7,130 nucleotides of DNA from Clostridia bacterium (GTDB lineage Bacteria; Bacillota; Clostridia; Oscillospirales; Acutalibacteraceae). Below are positions 6,357-7,130 of this stretch, one piece after another (positions within the stretch are counted from its first letter, which is position 1; each line of letters begins with the position of its first letter). The notes under the pieces are model-generated. The model had not been told where the DNA came from, ran no database searches, and saw only the letters and a list, made by a program, of their open reading frames with translations. The position numbers and the translations under genes were made by a program. The stretch covers positions 1-7,130 of the forward strand of contig JAFOXT010000027.1 of assembly GCA_017425745.1 (NCBI GenBank). Reading direction: 5' to 3'.

Positions 6357-6689
6357 TGACCTTTTCTTTACCCCGAAGGCGCAAGCTGACAATAGATAGA
6401 TATAACAAGTCTTAAATGTCCGATTTGCAGCACCTTTGAAATTTTTTCTCCTTGTAATACGCAAGTATTACTTCGTCGAAGAAAATCCCAAATGCACCAC
6501 AACTCGAACATTTAAGATTCTTTGAAGTTTAATGGGTGGAGATTTTTATTGTAGCAAGGCGAAAAGATGCAGGAAGGCTTGCGCTTTTCAAGTCTTTTCA
6601 ACGAAGCTACGGTGAAAATATGCCCCATTAAACCTTGTCATATCTATCTGTTGTCAGCTTGAGGTACTCCGAGAGGGTAAAAAAGGTCA
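6357..6689. repeat. 333-bp Y-shaped inverted-repeat element (three-way junction)
   Basis: The outer stem pairs 6382-6409 with 6634-6661 (26 of 28 positions complementary). Beyond an internal loop it extends as 6357-6373 with 6675-6689 (TGACCTTTT and TTACCC blocks on the complement). Directly adjoining it, arm 1 runs 6410-6517: a perfect 10-bp base (TCTTAAATGT/ACATTTAAGA), an imperfect middle and a tip GTAATAC-GCAA-GTATTAC (6454-6471) with a GNRA-type loop. After a 9-nt linker, arm 2 runs 6527-6633: GTTTAATGGG pairs with CCCATTAAAC, then ATTTT/AAAAT, GTAGC/GCTAC, and GAAAAGA (6561-6567) with TCTTTTC (6593-6599). An alternative partner for GAAAAG lies at 6584-6589. The closing stem and both arms meet without gaps at 6409/6410 and 6633/6634. 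No coding frame is supported. It is either a miniature inverted-repeat element or a large structured RNA; I recognise no known family. Confidence 0.75.
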
Positions 6690-6699
6690 AAACAATGTC

Positions 6700-6734
6700 A
6701 AAATCGTACAAAGTTCGATGCTTTGTACGATTTT
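6700..6734 (+). terminator. 14-bp perfect hairpin, terminator-like
   Basis: AAAATCGTACAAAG (6700-6713) pairs perfectly with CTTTGTACGATTTT (6721-6734) around a 7-nt loop, followed on the plus strand by CTTTCT, so the stem ends in TTTTCTTTCT. That is compatible with intrinsic termination of a plus-strand transcript crossing the Y-shaped element. It starts only 11 nt after the outer stem ends, so it may also be part of the same structured unit. Confidence 0.6.
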
Positions 6735-6755
6735 CTTTCTATTGATTTTAAGTTA

Positions 6756-6784
6756 ATTATATTACGCTTTCTCTATTTATTAAA
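6756..6784 (-). promoter_or_regulatory. Possible minus-strand promoter facing the Y-shaped element
   Basis: On the complement a perfect -10 box TATAAT (6756-6761) lies 17 nt from a poor -35 TTTAAT (6779-6784). A transcript would start near 6749 and pass through the 6700-6734 hairpin and then the whole element. The region is AT-rich, so the -10 match alone is weak evidence. Confidence 0.3.
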
Positions 6785-6819
6785 GAGATTGTTGTTCTTG
6801 TGCGTTTATCGACAGTCTG

Positions 6820-6847
6820 ATCAGTCCGTTTAACGGGCTGATTTTTT
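6820..6847 (+). terminator. Canonical intrinsic terminator
   Basis: ATCAGTCCG (6820-6828) pairs with CGGGCTGAT (6834-6842), with one T-G wobble and a TTTAA loop, followed by T5 (T6 counting the last stem base). It is a textbook plus-strand terminator, but no gene lies directly upstream. It may stop read-through from GH31 or end a transcript that starts inside 6735-6820. Confidence 0.8.
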
Positions 6848-7060
6848 ATGGGTAAAATATGCATTACAATTTATCTTCAGTGCTGTTGTAGAATAAAATC
6901 ACAGAAAAAACAAGATGAAATTCAGATTGCAGAACGCCGTGGTAAGGCCTGAGATAAAACTGTAATTTGTAAGTTGAGGTGGTGCAGAAATAGTGAGTCT
7001 GTAGAATTTTCAGCTTTTGAGGCAGGTGCTGAAGACAAATTCAGAAAGCAGATTAAATAA
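6848..7060 (+). pseudogene. Possible decayed reading frame interrupted by one TGA
   Basis: From ATG at 6848 a frame runs 34 codons to TGA (6950-6952), then stays open for 35 more codons to TAA (7058-7060). The second part (VEFSAFEAGAEDKFRKQIK, 7001-7057) reads like the charged end of a real protein, and the part before the TGA (QKKQDEIQIAERRGKA) is also protein-like. There is no ribosome site, and the ATG lies against the T-run of the terminator at 6820-6847, so translation from it is unlikely. The first half holds Cys-Cys-Cys. It could be a remnant of a degraded gene whose 5' end is lost, or chance. I do not recognise a family. Confidence 0.3.
7004..7042. repeat. Imperfect hairpin in the 3' intergenic end
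   Basis: GAATTT (7004-7009) plus TCAGC (7010-7014) pair with GCTGA (7028-7032) and AAATTC (7037-7042), giving 11 bp with a 4-nt bulge (AGAC) and a 13-nt loop. No T-run follows. It overlaps the broken frame, so only one of the two readings may be meaningful. Confidence 0.35.
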
Positions 7061-7130
7061 TTACTTGAATCCTAAGCTTTCGAATCAATTTTACAATTAA
7101 GAATATGATATTATTAACTGTTACCTGACA

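Larger units (their letters stand above)
6260..7130. other. Long intergenic region rich in inverted repeats
   Basis: These 871 bases hold no intact gene that I can support. Up to 6847 they are almost continuous secondary-structure potential: hairpins at 6270-6297 and 6298-6331, the Y-shaped element at 6357-6689, a hairpin at 6700-6734 and a terminator at 6820-6847. From 6848 to 7060 there is a broken reading frame. In 7061-7130 I see only AT-rich sequence without a convincing signal. Confidence 0.7.

Noticed and set aside
6972..6990. T-box-like GAGGTGGTGCAG in the 3' intergenic region
   Set aside because: It does not match the conserved T-box core, has no recognisable specifier stem, and no aminoacyl-tRNA synthetase or amino-acid gene is in the window.

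Overview
The window looks like a chromosomal segment of a gut-type Clostridia (Oscillospiraceae/Ruminococcaceae-like). This is inferred from the moderate AT richness, strong AGGAGG-like ribosome sites about 9 nt before the start (including one TTG start), consensus sigma-A promoters, and the gene families: an MFS sugar-type porter, a secreted beta-rich protein, a DUF2804 protein and a cytoplasmic GH31 glycosidase. No phage, IS transposase, CRISPR, tRNA or rRNA signal was seen.

Layout. Bases 1-828 (+) hold the C-terminal part of an MFS transporter whose start lies upstream. Bases 834-1938 (+) are a monocistronic unit: promoter, signal-peptide protein of 346 aa, then a hairpin terminator shared with the convergent unit. 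Bases 1992-3402 (-) are a two-gene operon: promoter, DUF2804 protein (364 aa from its ATG), then a 75-aa single-pass membrane protein with two His-rich repeats. Bases 3431-3704 (-) are a compact complete unit for a 51-aa acidic small protein, with its own promoter, ribosome site and terminator. Bases 3764-6259 (+) carry a near-consensus promoter and a 799-aa GH31 glycosidase that starts with TTG.

Bases 6260-7130 contain no intact gene but are densely structured: two adjacent hairpins, a 333-bp element (6357-6689) that folds as a Y-shaped three-way junction with two roughly 107-nt arms on a long closing stem, a 14-bp perfect hairpin, a possible minus-strand promoter, a canonical plus-strand terminator, and a 71-codon frame broken by one TGA. 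The Y-shaped element is the least explained part of the window. It could be a miniature inverted-repeat element or a large structured RNA.

How the parts may work together. GH31 would act in the cytoplasm on an imported alpha-glycoside. The MFS porter could import a sugar, but it is separated from GH31 by several units, so no direct link is shown. DUF2804 and GH31 are transcribed divergently with the 51-aa gene between them, and each has its own promoter. Shared regulation is possible but not demonstrated.
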